DNA of 64,000 nucleotides, taken from positions 930,001-994,000 of the forward strand of contig NZ_CP073751.1 in NCBI RefSeq assembly GCF_020025155.1, given 5' to 3'. Below, one piece after another: positions 30,722 through 38,217 of the stretch. The position numbers and the translations under genes were made by a program. The notes under the pieces were generated by a model. The model was given only the letters and a program-made list of their open reading frames with translations, made no database searches and was not told the DNA's origin. Positions within the stretch are counted from its first letter, which is position 1. Every line of letters begins with the position of its first letter. The stretch is from Halopseudomonas nanhaiensis (GTDB taxonomy: Bacteria; Pseudomonadota; Gammaproteobacteria; Pseudomonadales; Pseudomonadaceae).

Positions 30722-31518
30722 GAGCAGAAATCCAGAGGCAGGCGCCGCGGGACGTATTGACCGAGCCCCGGCTGCTCGGCGTCGCGCAAGGTGCGCCAGG
30801 TGTAATCCAGGGCAGTCTGCACGGCGCTCCGCAGTTCCTGCCCCTGTGCGAGGCGGCCTGCCAGGGCGCTGGCTAGGGTGCACCCGGAACCATGGTAGCT
30901 ACCCGGCAGACGCTGGCAGGTGAAGTCATGCCGACTGCCATCGCGACCGTAGAGGCGGTTATGAATGTCCGCTTCGTCACCGTGTCCGCCGGTGATCAAC
31001 AGGTGCCGGATATGCGGTAACAGACGCTCGGCGCACTGGTCAGCGGTGCCCTCCGGCAGTTCCGCGAGGATGCGTGCCTCGGGCAGATTGGGTGTGGCGA
31101 TGGCGGCGACCGGAAACAGGCGCTCGCGCATCGCGTAGCCGACGTCATCCTTGCCCAGCGAGCCGCCGCCACCGGCGCGCAGCACGGGATCGCACACCAG
31201 TGGGACCCCCGGGAGCTGCTGCATGAGCTCAAGCACCGTCTCGACCATCTCCACCGAGCCGAGCATGCCAAGCTTGACCGCGGCGACCGGCATGTCGGTG
31301 ATCACCTTGTTCGCCTGGGCCAGAACCCAGTCACGATCGAGCACACGAAAATCGCTGACATCAACGGTATCCTGGACGGTCAGCGCGGTGACGGTCGGGG
31401 CAGCATGACACCCCTGCGCAAGCAGGGCTTCGATATCGGCCTGGAGGCCGGCGCCGCCACTCGGATCGTGACCGGAGAGGCAGAGCACAACGGGGCGGGA
31501 AGGACTGGGTCTGTTCAT
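30718..31518 (-). CDS. thiD: Hydroxymethylpyrimidine (phosphate) kinase
   Basis: ThiD is a ribokinase-fold enzyme that phosphorylates HMP and HMP-P for thiamine synthesis. The motifs [20 protein letters not shown] at the N terminus, [14 protein letters not shown] in the middle and [17 protein letters not shown] with the catalytic aspartate region near the C terminus are clear, although the last has serine-glycine where many members have the GTGC form. The start codon is ATG 31518. No TPP riboswitch is visible in the 127 bases before it. Confidence 0.95.
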   Translation of the reverse strand: MNRPSPSRPVVLCLSGHDPSGGAGLQADIEALLAQGCHAAPTVTALTVQDTVDVSDFRVLDRDWVLAQANKVITDMPVAAVKLGMLGSVEMVETVLELMQQLPGVPLVCDPVLRAGGGGSLGKDDVGYAMRERLFPVAAIATPNLPEARILAELPEGTADQCAERLLPHIRHLLITGGHGDEADIHNRLYGRDGSRHDFTCQRLPGSYHGSGCTLASALAGRLAQGQELRSAVQTALDYTWRTLRDAEQPGLGQYVPRRLPLDFCS

Positions 31519-31645
31519 GCGCTAAGCTTATCATCTGAGCGAGGGTTGCGGCAGCCAGCAGGCTGGCCGCCATGGCCATTGGCGCCGTGACCTCGTTGGC
31601 CGCAGCATCGGGCGCAACAGCAGAACAACAACAAGGGATGACACG

Positions 31646-32068
31646 ATGAAGCCGATCGACCAGTGGTTCGACGAATACGGCGAAAGCCATCAGAACAGAC
31701 TCAACAAGCTGGTGCACTGGGTGTGCGTGCCGCTGATCACCTTCAGCGTGCTGGGGATTCTGTGGGCGATTCATCCCGGGGTCGCGTTCCTGGCCGTTGG
31801 CACGTCGCTGATGTTCTACGCGATGTTGTCCTGGCGAATCGCTGCGGCGATGCTGGGGCTCGCCGCGATCATGTTGCTGATTCTCGATGCAATGCCCAGC
31901 GTGTTCTGGCCCAGCGTCATCATCTTCGTGCTCGCCTGGATCGGCCAGTTCATCGGACATCAGGTGGAAGGCAAGAAGCCATCCTTCTTCAAGGACCTGC
32001 AGTTTCTACTGATCGGCCCGATCTGGCTGCTCGGGTTCGTGTTCCGTACGATCGGCCTGCGCTACTGA
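31646..32068 (+). CDS. Mpo1-like (DUF962) membrane protein
   Basis: A 140-residue membrane protein of the DUF962/YGL010w family. The yeast member Mpo1 is an iron-dependent dioxygenase in alpha-oxidation of 2-hydroxy fatty acids. The conserved histidine motifs are present: YGESHQNRLNKLVHWVCVPL near the N terminus and IGQFIGHQVEGKKPSF near the C terminus. Three to four hydrophobic segments lie between and after them. The start ATG 31646 has AAGGGA upstream. It is divergent from thiD. Bacterial function is not established. Confidence 0.88.
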   Translation: MKPIDQWFDEYGESHQNRLNKLVHWVCVPLITFSVLGILWAIHPGVAFLAVGTSLMFYAMLSWRIAAAMLGLAAIMLLILDAMPSVFWPSVIIFVLAWIGQFIGHQVEGKKPSFFKDLQFLLIGPIWLLGFVFRTIGLRY

Positions 32069-32695
32069 TCAGCGCGTCGGGCGGATCGGCAGTTCTCGCC
32101 ATTCGCCCGGATGCAGCTCACCGAGTTCCCAGTCTCCGATGCTCACCCGCACCAGTCGCAGCGTCGGCAGACCCACCGCAGCGGTCATGCGCCGGACCTG
32201 CCGGTTGCGGCCTTCGCGAATGGTAATGGACAGCCAGCTCGTGGGTACGCTCTTGCGAAAACGCACGGGCGGGACTCTGTCCCAGAGCGCCGGAGCGGCG
32301 ATCATCTGCACCTCCGCTGGTCGCGTTGGCCCGTCATTGAGATGCGGGCCTGCACGCAGCTGCTCGAGCTGCTCCGGCGTCGCTTCACCCTCCACCTGCA
32401 CCCAGTAGGTCTTGCTCAGCTTGTGCCGTGGGTCGGTAATACGCGCCTGCAACTGGCCGTCGTTGGTCAACAGCAACAATCCTTCGCTGTCCCGGTCAAG
32501 CCGGCCCGCGGGATACAGGCCCGGCTCGTCAACGAAGTCCTTCAGTGTGGCGCGGCCCTGATCGTCAGTGAATTGGGTAAGCACGTCGAACGGCTTGTTC
32601 AGTGCAATCAGACGAGGGGAGGCTGGCGGTGGCGCGGCCTTGCGCCGCGACTTGCCAGTACCTGTATAAGCGGATCGACGGGGCGGACGGGGCAT
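32069..32695 (-). CDS. rluE: RluE, 23S rRNA pseudouridine synthase
   Basis: This RsuA/RluB/RluE/RluF-family pseudouridine synthase has the catalytic aspartate in [19 protein letters not shown]. Conserved [14 protein letters not shown] and [23 protein letters not shown] surround it. The protein lacks the N-terminal S4 domain of RsuA/RluB, starting instead with a basic tail, which fits RluE (U2457 in E. coli numbering). Its stop directly abuts the stop of the convergent Mpo1-like gene. Confidence 0.92.
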   Translation of the reverse strand: MPRPPRRSAYTGTGKSRRKAAPPPASPRLIALNKPFDVLTQFTDDQGRATLKDFVDEPGLYPAGRLDRDSEGLLLLTNDGQLQARITDPRHKLSKTYWVQVEGEATPEQLEQLRAGPHLNDGPTRPAEVQMIAAPALWDRVPPVRFRKSVPTSWLSITIREGRNRQVRRMTAAVGLPTLRLVRVSIGDWELGELHPGEWRELPIRPTR

Positions 32696-32765
32696 GTGTT
32701 TGTCTGCATCAGGTGCGGGCCGCTCATGCTAGAGGGCCAGTCCGGCCGCGGCAAGCCGCGGCCCT

Positions 32766-33209
32766 TCAATCGGGTAGCTGCACCACTGCCATGGTTACCG
32801 TCGCCTTGCTGAACAGCCGCTTCTCGCCTTCAACCATGGCGAACACCTCGGACTCGACGACACTCACCTGGCGGCCGGCCTTGAGCACCTCGGCGCGGCA
32901 TAGCAGCCGCTCGCACACCGCCGCGCGCAACAGGTTCACCTTGAACTCGAGCGTGAGTACGGTGAAGCCCTCGGGCGCGAGCATGCCGGCGGCAGCGCCG
33001 GCGGTGTGATCGGCCAGCGTTGTCTGGACGCCGGCGTGGACAAAGCCGTTCTGCTGGGCGTGCCGTGGCAGGATATCAACCGCCGCTTCCACCCAGCCCA
33101 ACCCGCAATCGGTCATGTGGATGCCGACGTCACTGACGAAATTGGCTCTGGCGAAGCCGGCTTCAACGATAGCGCGCTGCCGTTCGCTGGGTAGCGTCTG
33201 TTCACTCAT
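32766..33209 (-). CDS. PaaI-type hotdog thioesterase
   Basis: A 147-residue single-hotdog-domain protein of the PaaI/YiiD-like thioesterase type. Typical features are the segment NGFVHAGVQTTLADHTAGAAA, which holds the HAG motif and an aspartate in the central helix. The substrate is probably an acyl-CoA but cannot be specified. It lies alone between rluE and the acyl-CoA dehydrogenase. Confidence 0.88.
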   Translation of the reverse strand: MSEQTLPSERQRAIVEAGFARANFVSDVGIHMTDCGLGWVEAAVDILPRHAQQNGFVHAGVQTTLADHTAGAAAGMLAPEGFTVLTLEFKVNLLRAAVCERLLCRAEVLKAGRQVSVVESEVFAMVEGEKRLFSKATVTMAVVQLPD

Positions 33210-33333
33210 GTGTCGATTCCTTGATGAAGATGCCTGGTGCGCTGCGCTGACCAGCTCAGATGCTGCCGTTCAGCGCCAGCAGGTCGCCTGTGTGCATTGC
33301 TCGAGCTCTGACTATCGTTATCGGTCTGAAGCG

Positions 33334-33351
33334 GCTCCGGTGATCCGGAGC
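33334..33351 (-). terminator. Hairpin downstream of the acyl-CoA dehydrogenase gene
   Basis: A perfect 7-bp stem (GCTCCGG / CCGGAGC) with TGAT loop lies 10 bases past the stop of the minus-strand dehydrogenase gene. No T-run follows, so terminator function is uncertain. Confidence 0.35.
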
Positions 33352-33360
33352 AGGACCGAA

Positions 33361-35010
33361 TCAACCGAGAGCCGGCGTGGAGCGAGCGACCAGCTTCTGC
33401 ACGTCGATGCCCCGCGGCAGCGTACCGAAGGCACGACCTTGACCAGTGAGACGGCTGCTGATGAACGCATCGGACACCGTCTCATTGCCGGCCTCGAGCA
33501 GCAGCCTGGCCTGCAGCGCGATGGCGACGTCCTCGGTCAGCTGCCGCGCGCGGTACTGGATATCGTCCGTATCGCGAAAGTCCGCCTTCAACCGTTCGAT
33601 ATGGGCGCGAAGGCGCGCGTCGCCATGACCGTCGCCCAGCTCGGCAAACAGCGCCTCAAGTACTCCCGGCTCCTTTGACAAGGCACGCAGGACGTCCAGG
33701 CACTGCACGTTGCCTGAGCCCTCCCATATGGAATTGACCGGCGCCTCGCGGTACAGCCGCGGGAGGATGGTCTCCTCGACATACCCGGCGCCGCCCAGGC
33801 ATTCCTGCGCTTCATTGATCATTGCCGGCGCGCGCTTGCAGATCCAGTACTTGCCGACTGCGGTCACCAGCCGGGCGAACTTGTCTTCCTGTTCGTCATG
33901 CGATTGGTCCAGCGCCTTGCCCATGCGCATGGTCAGTGCCAGGGCAGCTTCGCTTTCCAGTGCCAGGTCGGCCAGCACGTTCTGCATCAACGGCTGCTCA
34001 GCCAACACCCGTCCGCCCACGGTGCGGTAGGCGCAGTGATGGGTCGCCTGGGTCAGCGCCTGGCGCATCAGCGAGCTTGAGCCGATCATGCAATCGAACC
34101 GGGTGAGCGAGACCATCTCGATGATGGTGGGAACACCGCGTCCTTCCTCGCCGATCATCCAGGCGAATGCGCCGCGGAATTCGACCTCGCTGGACGCATT
34201 GGCCCAATTACCCAGCTTGTTCTTCAGCCGCTGCACATAGAACTGGTTACGGGTGCCGTCCGGGCGATGTCTGGGCAGCAGAAAGCAGCACAGGCCCTTG
34301 TCGGTGTACGCCAGCGTCAGAAACGCATCGCACATCGGCGCCGAGCAGAACCATTTGTGGCCCACCAGCTCGTAGCCCTGGCCCGGCCCGCCGATGCCAA
34401 CGGGAAAAGCACGCGTGGTGTTTGCGCGCACATCGGTGCCGCCCTGCTTTTCGGTCATGGCCATGCCAATGGTCGCACCGGTCTTCTGTTCGATCGGCAG
34501 GTTGCGCGGATCGTACTGGCGTGACAGCACCTTAGGCAGCCAGGCGTCGGCGACGTCAGATTGAAGACGCAGCGCCGGGACACAGGCGAAAGTCATGGTC
34601 ATCGGGCAGCTGGTGCCGGACTCGGCCTGGTTATGCAGGTACATGGTGGCCGCACGTGCCACCTGAGCTCCGGCGCGGGGGTCGGTCCAGGGGGCCGAGG
34701 TGATACCGGCGGCGATGCCGGCAGCCATCAACTCGTGATAGGAGGGGTGAAAGTCCACTATGTCGACGCGATGGCCGTACCGATCATGACTTTTGAATAC
34801 CGGCTTGTTTTCGTTGGCCTGAAAGCCCGCCTGCATCAGGGTGCCACCGGCCAGCACCCCGTAGTCGGCGAGGGCCTGGTCGGCCCACTCGCCGTGATAA
34901 CGGCGAACCCATTCCTGCAATGGAACGTCCTGACGGTAGAGGTTGATGCCGTCCAGTGGAGGCACCTGATTGGTCACCTCGTGGGTCTCGGCGTAGGCGT
35001 GAAAATTCAT
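33361..35010 (-). CDS. AidB-like acyl-CoA dehydrogenase
   Basis: A 549-residue acyl-CoA dehydrogenase whose length and N-terminal extension (NQVPPLDGINLYRQD) match the AidB/isovaleryl-CoA dehydrogenase-like group. The flavin-binding region is AMTEKQGGTDVRANTT, and the later segment ECLGGAGYVEETILPRLYREA contains the glutamate-type C-terminal motif. AidB in E. coli belongs to the adaptive alkylation response, but most relatives outside enterics are just acyl-CoA dehydrogenases. It starts in an ATGA overlap with an upstream TetR regulator, which probably controls it. Confidence 0.92.
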   Translation of the reverse strand: MNFHAYAETHEVTNQVPPLDGINLYRQDVPLQEWVRRYHGEWADQALADYGVLAGGTLMQAGFQANENKPVFKSHDRYGHRVDIVDFHPSYHELMAAGIAAGITSAPWTDPRAGAQVARAATMYLHNQAESGTSCPMTMTFACVPALRLQSDVADAWLPKVLSRQYDPRNLPIEQKTGATIGMAMTEKQGGTDVRANTTRAFPVGIGGPGQGYELVGHKWFCSAPMCDAFLTLAYTDKGLCCFLLPRHRPDGTRNQFYVQRLKNKLGNWANASSEVEFRGAFAWMIGEEGRGVPTIIEMVSLTRFDCMIGSSSLMRQALTQATHHCAYRTVGGRVLAEQPLMQNVLADLALESEAALALTMRMGKALDQSHDEQEDKFARLVTAVGKYWICKRAPAMINEAQECLGGAGYVEETILPRLYREAPVNSIWEGSGNVQCLDVLRALSKEPGVLEALFAELGDGHGDARLRAHIERLKADFRDTDDIQYRARQLTEDVAIALQARLLLEAGNETVSDAFISSRLTGQGRAFGTLPRGIDVQKLVARSTPALG

Positions 35011-35648
35011 GCGCTGTGCTCCTTCGCGCCCAGGGCGCGCAAACTGAAACGGATGAGTGCCCTGGTGACGCTTTCCAGGCTGTCGCTAGGCAGGCCGCTG
35101 GCCCGTGCCGCGCGCGCCTGTGGCGACAGAGGCCCGACGAGTGCTTCGGCCACGGCACCCACCAGACAGGAAGCCGTCAGCGATACGTGCTCGACACTAA
35201 AGCTGCCGTCGTGGTTGCCCTCGCGTATGAGTGTGCAGTAGAGCTCGCCGTAGGCCTCGCGAAACCGCAGACGCTGTTCATCGACCTCCGGCTCCACCGG
35301 CTCGGCGATCAGCGCATAGGCCAGCTGCCGGCTATGCCAGGCTCGGGCGGCGAACTGACCGATACCACCTGCAAGACGCTGCGCAGCACTGCCCGGCTGG
35401 CCGAACTGGCTAGCCAGGGCATCGAACTCGATACGCGTTGCGCGAGTGAAGATCTCCGCAGCGAGCGCCCCCTTGCCCGGGAAGTATCGATACAGACTGC
35501 CGGTGGCCACGCCTGCCGAGCTCGCCAGACCATTCATGTTCAGCGCCGCGAAGCCGCCCTCTGCGACCTGCTGCATGCCGCATTCAAGGATGTGCTCGCG
35601 AAGCGCTCTGTCGCGCTCCGTTCGTGCTTGCGTGGTTCGATACGCCAT
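35007..35648 (-). CDS. TetR-family regulator of the acyl-CoA dehydrogenase
   Basis: A 213-residue TetR repressor. The N-terminal helix-turn-helix is clear: ILECGMQQVAEGGFAALNMN followed by GVATGSLYRYFPGKGALAAE. The C-terminal ligand domain is not specific, but co-translation with an acyl-CoA dehydrogenase suggests an acyl-CoA or fatty acid effector. An operator-like inverted repeat is found just upstream (35652-35695), which supports autoregulation. Confidence 0.92.
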   Translation of the reverse strand: MAYRTTQARTERDRALREHILECGMQQVAEGGFAALNMNGLASSAGVATGSLYRYFPGKGALAAEIFTRATRIEFDALASQFGQPGSAAQRLAGGIGQFAARAWHSRQLAYALIAEPVEPEVDEQRLRFREAYGELYCTLIREGNHDGSFSVEHVSLTASCLVGAVAEALVGPLSPQARAARASGLPSDSLESVTRALIRFSLRALGAKEHSA

Positions 35649-35651
35649 TGT

Positions 35652-35695
35652 CTGAATCCGTGTTCATATCATGAGATCAGTGAATCAGGATTCAG
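35652..35695. promoter_or_regulatory. Probable TetR operator region (nested inverted repeats)
   Basis: Directly before the tetR start are a perfect 14-base dyad TGAATC-AG-GATTCA (35681-35694) and an additional half-site CTGAATCC (35652-35659) that is a perfect inverse of GGATTCAG (35688-35695). Spacing and location fit an autoregulatory TetR operator. No experimental site is known to me. Confidence 0.5.
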
Positions 35696-35766
35696 GGGAG
35701 CTTGCAGGTGGGATAGTGATCAGAATGCAGGGGGATTCGGCCAGCAGAATGCGGCCGGCCGCTCGC

Positions 35767-35970
35767 TCAGCCAATCACGGCGATGACGATTTCCTTGATG
35801 ACGAATGCTGCGACGCCCAGTCCCAGGGCAAAGAACAGGACGGCGGTACCCCAGCGTCCGGCCTGGGACTTCTTTGCCAGATCCCAGACGATGAAGCCCA
35901 TGAACGCCACCAGCGCCAGCAGCATGACTGGCATGGCGATGGCTTCGAATTCTTGATAATCCAAATCCAA
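35767..35970 (-). CDS. DUF2788 family small membrane protein
   Basis: A 67-residue protein with two hydrophobic segments (AIAMPVMLLALVAFMGFIVW and AVLFFALGLGVAAFVIKEIV) separated by a basic loop, DLAKKSQAGRWG. This is the DUF2788 pattern common in Pseudomonas. The function is unknown. A GGAGG sequence precedes ATG 35970. Confidence 0.85.
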   Translation of the reverse strand: MDLDYQEFEAIAMPVMLLALVAFMGFIVWDLAKKSQAGRWGTAVLFFALGLGVAAFVIKEIVIAVIG

Positions 35971-36027
35971 CCTCCGTTGAGCAAACCGCGCAATGATACA
36001 CCGCGCCGCTCGCGATGCGGCTGCGGC

Positions 36028-36516
36028 TTACTGCAGACCCATGTGTTGCAGCGGGAGTTCGGTCGAACTGATTACCTGATTGAGCATGAAGCTCGAGCGC
36101 ACGCTGGACACGCCCTCAATGCGGGTCAGCTTGCCGAGGAGAAATTGCTGGTAGTGCTCCATGTCCGGCACGACCACGCGCAGCTGATAATCGGCGTCCA
36201 TTCCGGTGACCAGGCAGCAATCGAGCACTTCGGGGCAATCGCGGATGACCTGTTCAAAACCGGCGAAGCGCTCCGGCGTATGACGATCCATGCCGATGAG
36301 GACGAAGGCTGTCAGCTTCAGCCCCAGTTTGGCCGGGTCCAGGAGCGCTACCTGCCGGGCGATGTACCCACTGTCTTCCAGTTGCTTGACGCGGCGCGAG
36401 CAGGGCGAGGGAGACAATCCGATTCGTTCAGCAAGCTCCTGATTGCTGATACGCGCATCACGCTGCAATTCGGCCAAAATCTTCAGGTCATAACGGTCCA
36501 GATTGTGCTCAGACAT
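36028..36516 (-). CDS. Lrp/AsnC-family transcriptional regulator
   Basis: A 162-residue regulator. The helix-turn-helix is at the N terminus (LKILAELQRDARISNQELAE, then GLSPSPCSRRVKQLEDSGYI). The C-terminal RAM domain binds an amino acid effector (VLDCCLVTGMDADYQLRVVV). ATG 36516 begins just before the conserved LDRYDLKIL; an earlier ATG at 36576 would add 20 unlikely residues. No target gene is adjacent, so it is probably a stand-alone regulator. Confidence 0.92.
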   Translation of the reverse strand: MSEHNLDRYDLKILAELQRDARISNQELAERIGLSPSPCSRRVKQLEDSGYIARQVALLDPAKLGLKLTAFVLIGMDRHTPERFAGFEQVIRDCPEVLDCCLVTGMDADYQLRVVVPDMEHYQQFLLGKLTRIEGVSSVRSSFMLNQVISSTELPLQHMGLQ

Positions 36517-36787
36517 GGATGGGCGCTCGTTCTGTGCTGATAGTCTGTATAAAGTAGCTAATAATTGCTCATACATCTATATCCAGCGCAATATTAGGCA
36601 AGAAATTGCGATCGGGCGAGCGTAGCATTGGTTTCAGGTTTTCAGCCATGGCCGGCTCGTCCAGCCCGCTCCTGCATCAAGGGAGTGGTGATAGAGGGAT
36701 CCACCGATCCGCTCGTCAACCGGCACCCCCAGCTCACAAGGCGAGGGACAGGCAGCATCTCAACAGGATGATAGACGGACAGCATGG
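36517..36787. other. Intergenic region before the Lrp-type regulator
   Basis: Together with the adjoining terminator this gap exceeds 300 bases. It should hold the promoter of the minus-strand Lrp/AsnC gene; the segment near 36540-36600 is A/T-richer than its surroundings (TAATAATTGC, ATATTAGG on the plus strand). No gene or structured RNA was recognised in the rest. Confidence 0.35.
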
Positions 36788-36823
36788 AAAAGGCGGACCG
36801 CCGGTTACGACGGTCCGCCTTTT
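36788..36823 (-). terminator. Rho-independent terminator of fieF
   Basis: A perfect 13-bp stem (left arm 36788-36800, right arm 36811-36823) with a 10-base loop lies 6 bases after the stop of the CDF transporter gene. It is A/T at the outer end and G/C rich inside, the standard intrinsic terminator form. The U-tract is only four bases and lies in the stem. Confidence 0.8.
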
Positions 36824-36829
36824 CTCTGT

Positions 36830-37714
36830 TCAGACCGGATCCTTGTGCACCAGTATTTCCGCCTGGGGGTAGGTCGTCTGGATCGCCTTGCGTACATTTT
36901 CCCCCAGCTCATGTGCCTCGTTGAGTGTCAGCCCGCCAGGCAACTCCACATGCACCTGCATGAACCAGTGCTGACCGGATTCGCGCGTACGCAAATCATG
37001 CACACCCAGCACGCCGGGCACCTCGCGAGCCAGGCGCAGCGCCTCGCGGCGAATCTCGTCCGGCAGCTCATGATCCATCAGTGTCTGCATCGCCGCCAGG
37101 CCGATGGTCACGGCACCGTAGCCGATATAGATCGCGATCCCGATACCGAAGAGTGCGTCGGCCAACGGTACACCGTAGTAGGCGAGAATCAGCGCCAGAA
37201 TGATGCTGGTGTTCATCAGAAGGTCGGAGCGGTAGTGCAGCGCATCAGCGCGTATTGCAGTGGAGTGAGTGCGCTTGATGACGTGTCTCTGCAGCAACAG
37301 CATGCCGACGGTGGCGGCAATGGAAAACAGCATTACTGCCACGCCCAGCCAGGCGGCTTCCAGAGGCTGCGGCTCCATCAGGCGCTTGATGCCCTGGAGC
37401 AGAACCAGTACCGCTGATCCGGTGATGAAGGCACTTTGCGCCAGTCCAGCCAGTGCTTCGGCCTTGCCGTGACCGAAGCGGTGCCCACGGTCGGCGGGCT
37501 TGAGTGCGACCCGGACCGCGAGCAGATTGATGATCGACGCGCCGGCATCCATCAGCGAGTCGATCAGCGAGGCGAGCACGCTCACCGATCCGGACATGAG
37601 CCAGACCGACGACTTCATCACGATCAGCAACAGCGCCACGCCGACCGAGGCGTAGGTTGCAAGCGTCAGCAGACGTTGGCGTTCAGCCGGGTCAAGTGGC
37701 GCCGGTGAAGTCAT
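36830..37714 (-). CDS. fieF: FieF-like cation diffusion facilitator
   Basis: A 294-residue CDF-family exporter of divalent metals (iron and zinc for E. coli FieF) driven by proton exchange. Metal-binding residues are visible in LIDSLMDAGASIINLLAV and HYRSDLLMN. The HRFGHGKAEALAGLAQS motif is typical of the FieF/MamM branch. Six membrane segments are followed by a C-terminal cytoplasmic domain. It overlaps the upstream lipoprotein gene in an ATGA junction and ends at a strong terminator. Confidence 0.93.
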   Translation of the reverse strand: MTSPAPLDPAERQRLLTLATYASVGVALLLIVMKSSVWLMSGSVSVLASLIDSLMDAGASIINLLAVRVALKPADRGHRFGHGKAEALAGLAQSAFITGSAVLVLLQGIKRLMEPQPLEAAWLGVAVMLFSIAATVGMLLLQRHVIKRTHSTAIRADALHYRSDLLMNTSIILALILAYYGVPLADALFGIGIAIYIGYGAVTIGLAAMQTLMDHELPDEIRREALRLAREVPGVLGVHDLRTRESGQHWFMQVHVELPGGLTLNEAHELGENVRKAIQTTYPQAEILVHKDPV

Positions 37715-38124
37715 CAGGCCCGCGCAGCCAGGCCCAGCGCAGCCAGCTGCTCGGCAGCGGGGCGGTCGATCTGACGGGCGTGCTCCAGGGGCAGATCCAG
37801 TTGCAGCTCTTCACGGATGATCGCCTTAAGCTTCAATGGATCGACATTGCCATGCTCGTCTACAGCCTGATCGAGGCGCTCGGGCGCGACGCTGTAGCGA
37901 CGGTCCGGCAGGTAGATCGCACCCGTGGCAAAATCCACGCCGAAGGCGATCAGCCCCGGGACGATGTAGAACAGCAGGCCGATGCCGTTGAGGATGGCCA
38001 CGCCCGCATCGATCTCTCCAGATAGCTGGCCACGACGTTCGGGATAGAAAATAGTCCCGCATGCACTCAGCTGGGTGATCAATGTGGCGCTAAGCAGGGC
38101 ACAGGCCAGAGGTTTCAGGGTCAT
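37714..38124 (-). CDS. Small outer-membrane or periplasmic lipoprotein
   Basis: A 136-residue protein with lipoprotein signal (lipobox LSACGTI) followed by YPERRGQLSGEID and a hydrophobic stretch (ILNGIGLLFYIVPGLIAFGVD). It corresponds to an uncharacterised lipoprotein found beside the CDF transporter gene in Pseudomonas. ATG 38124 has AGGAG nine bases upstream. Translational coupling with fieF suggests a related role, but nothing in the sequence shows it. Confidence 0.82.
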   Translation of the reverse strand: MTLKPLACALLSATLITQLSACGTIFYPERRGQLSGEIDAGVAILNGIGLLFYIVPGLIAFGVDFATGAIYLPDRRYSVAPERLDQAVDEHGNVDPLKLKAIIREELQLDLPLEHARQIDRPAAEQLAALGLAARA

Positions 38125-38217
38125 TCGCGCAAACTCCTTGGATCGGGAAAGTGGCGTTACTATACCGACCACTATGACCGCTAGAATAGCTGACGATTTC
38201 CCTGAGGTAGCGCCGTT

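Noticed and set aside
30900..31645. Possible TPP riboswitch upstream of thiD
   Set aside because: The conserved thi-box blocks (CTGAGA and the GAACCTGATCTGG-type element) are not present in the leader.
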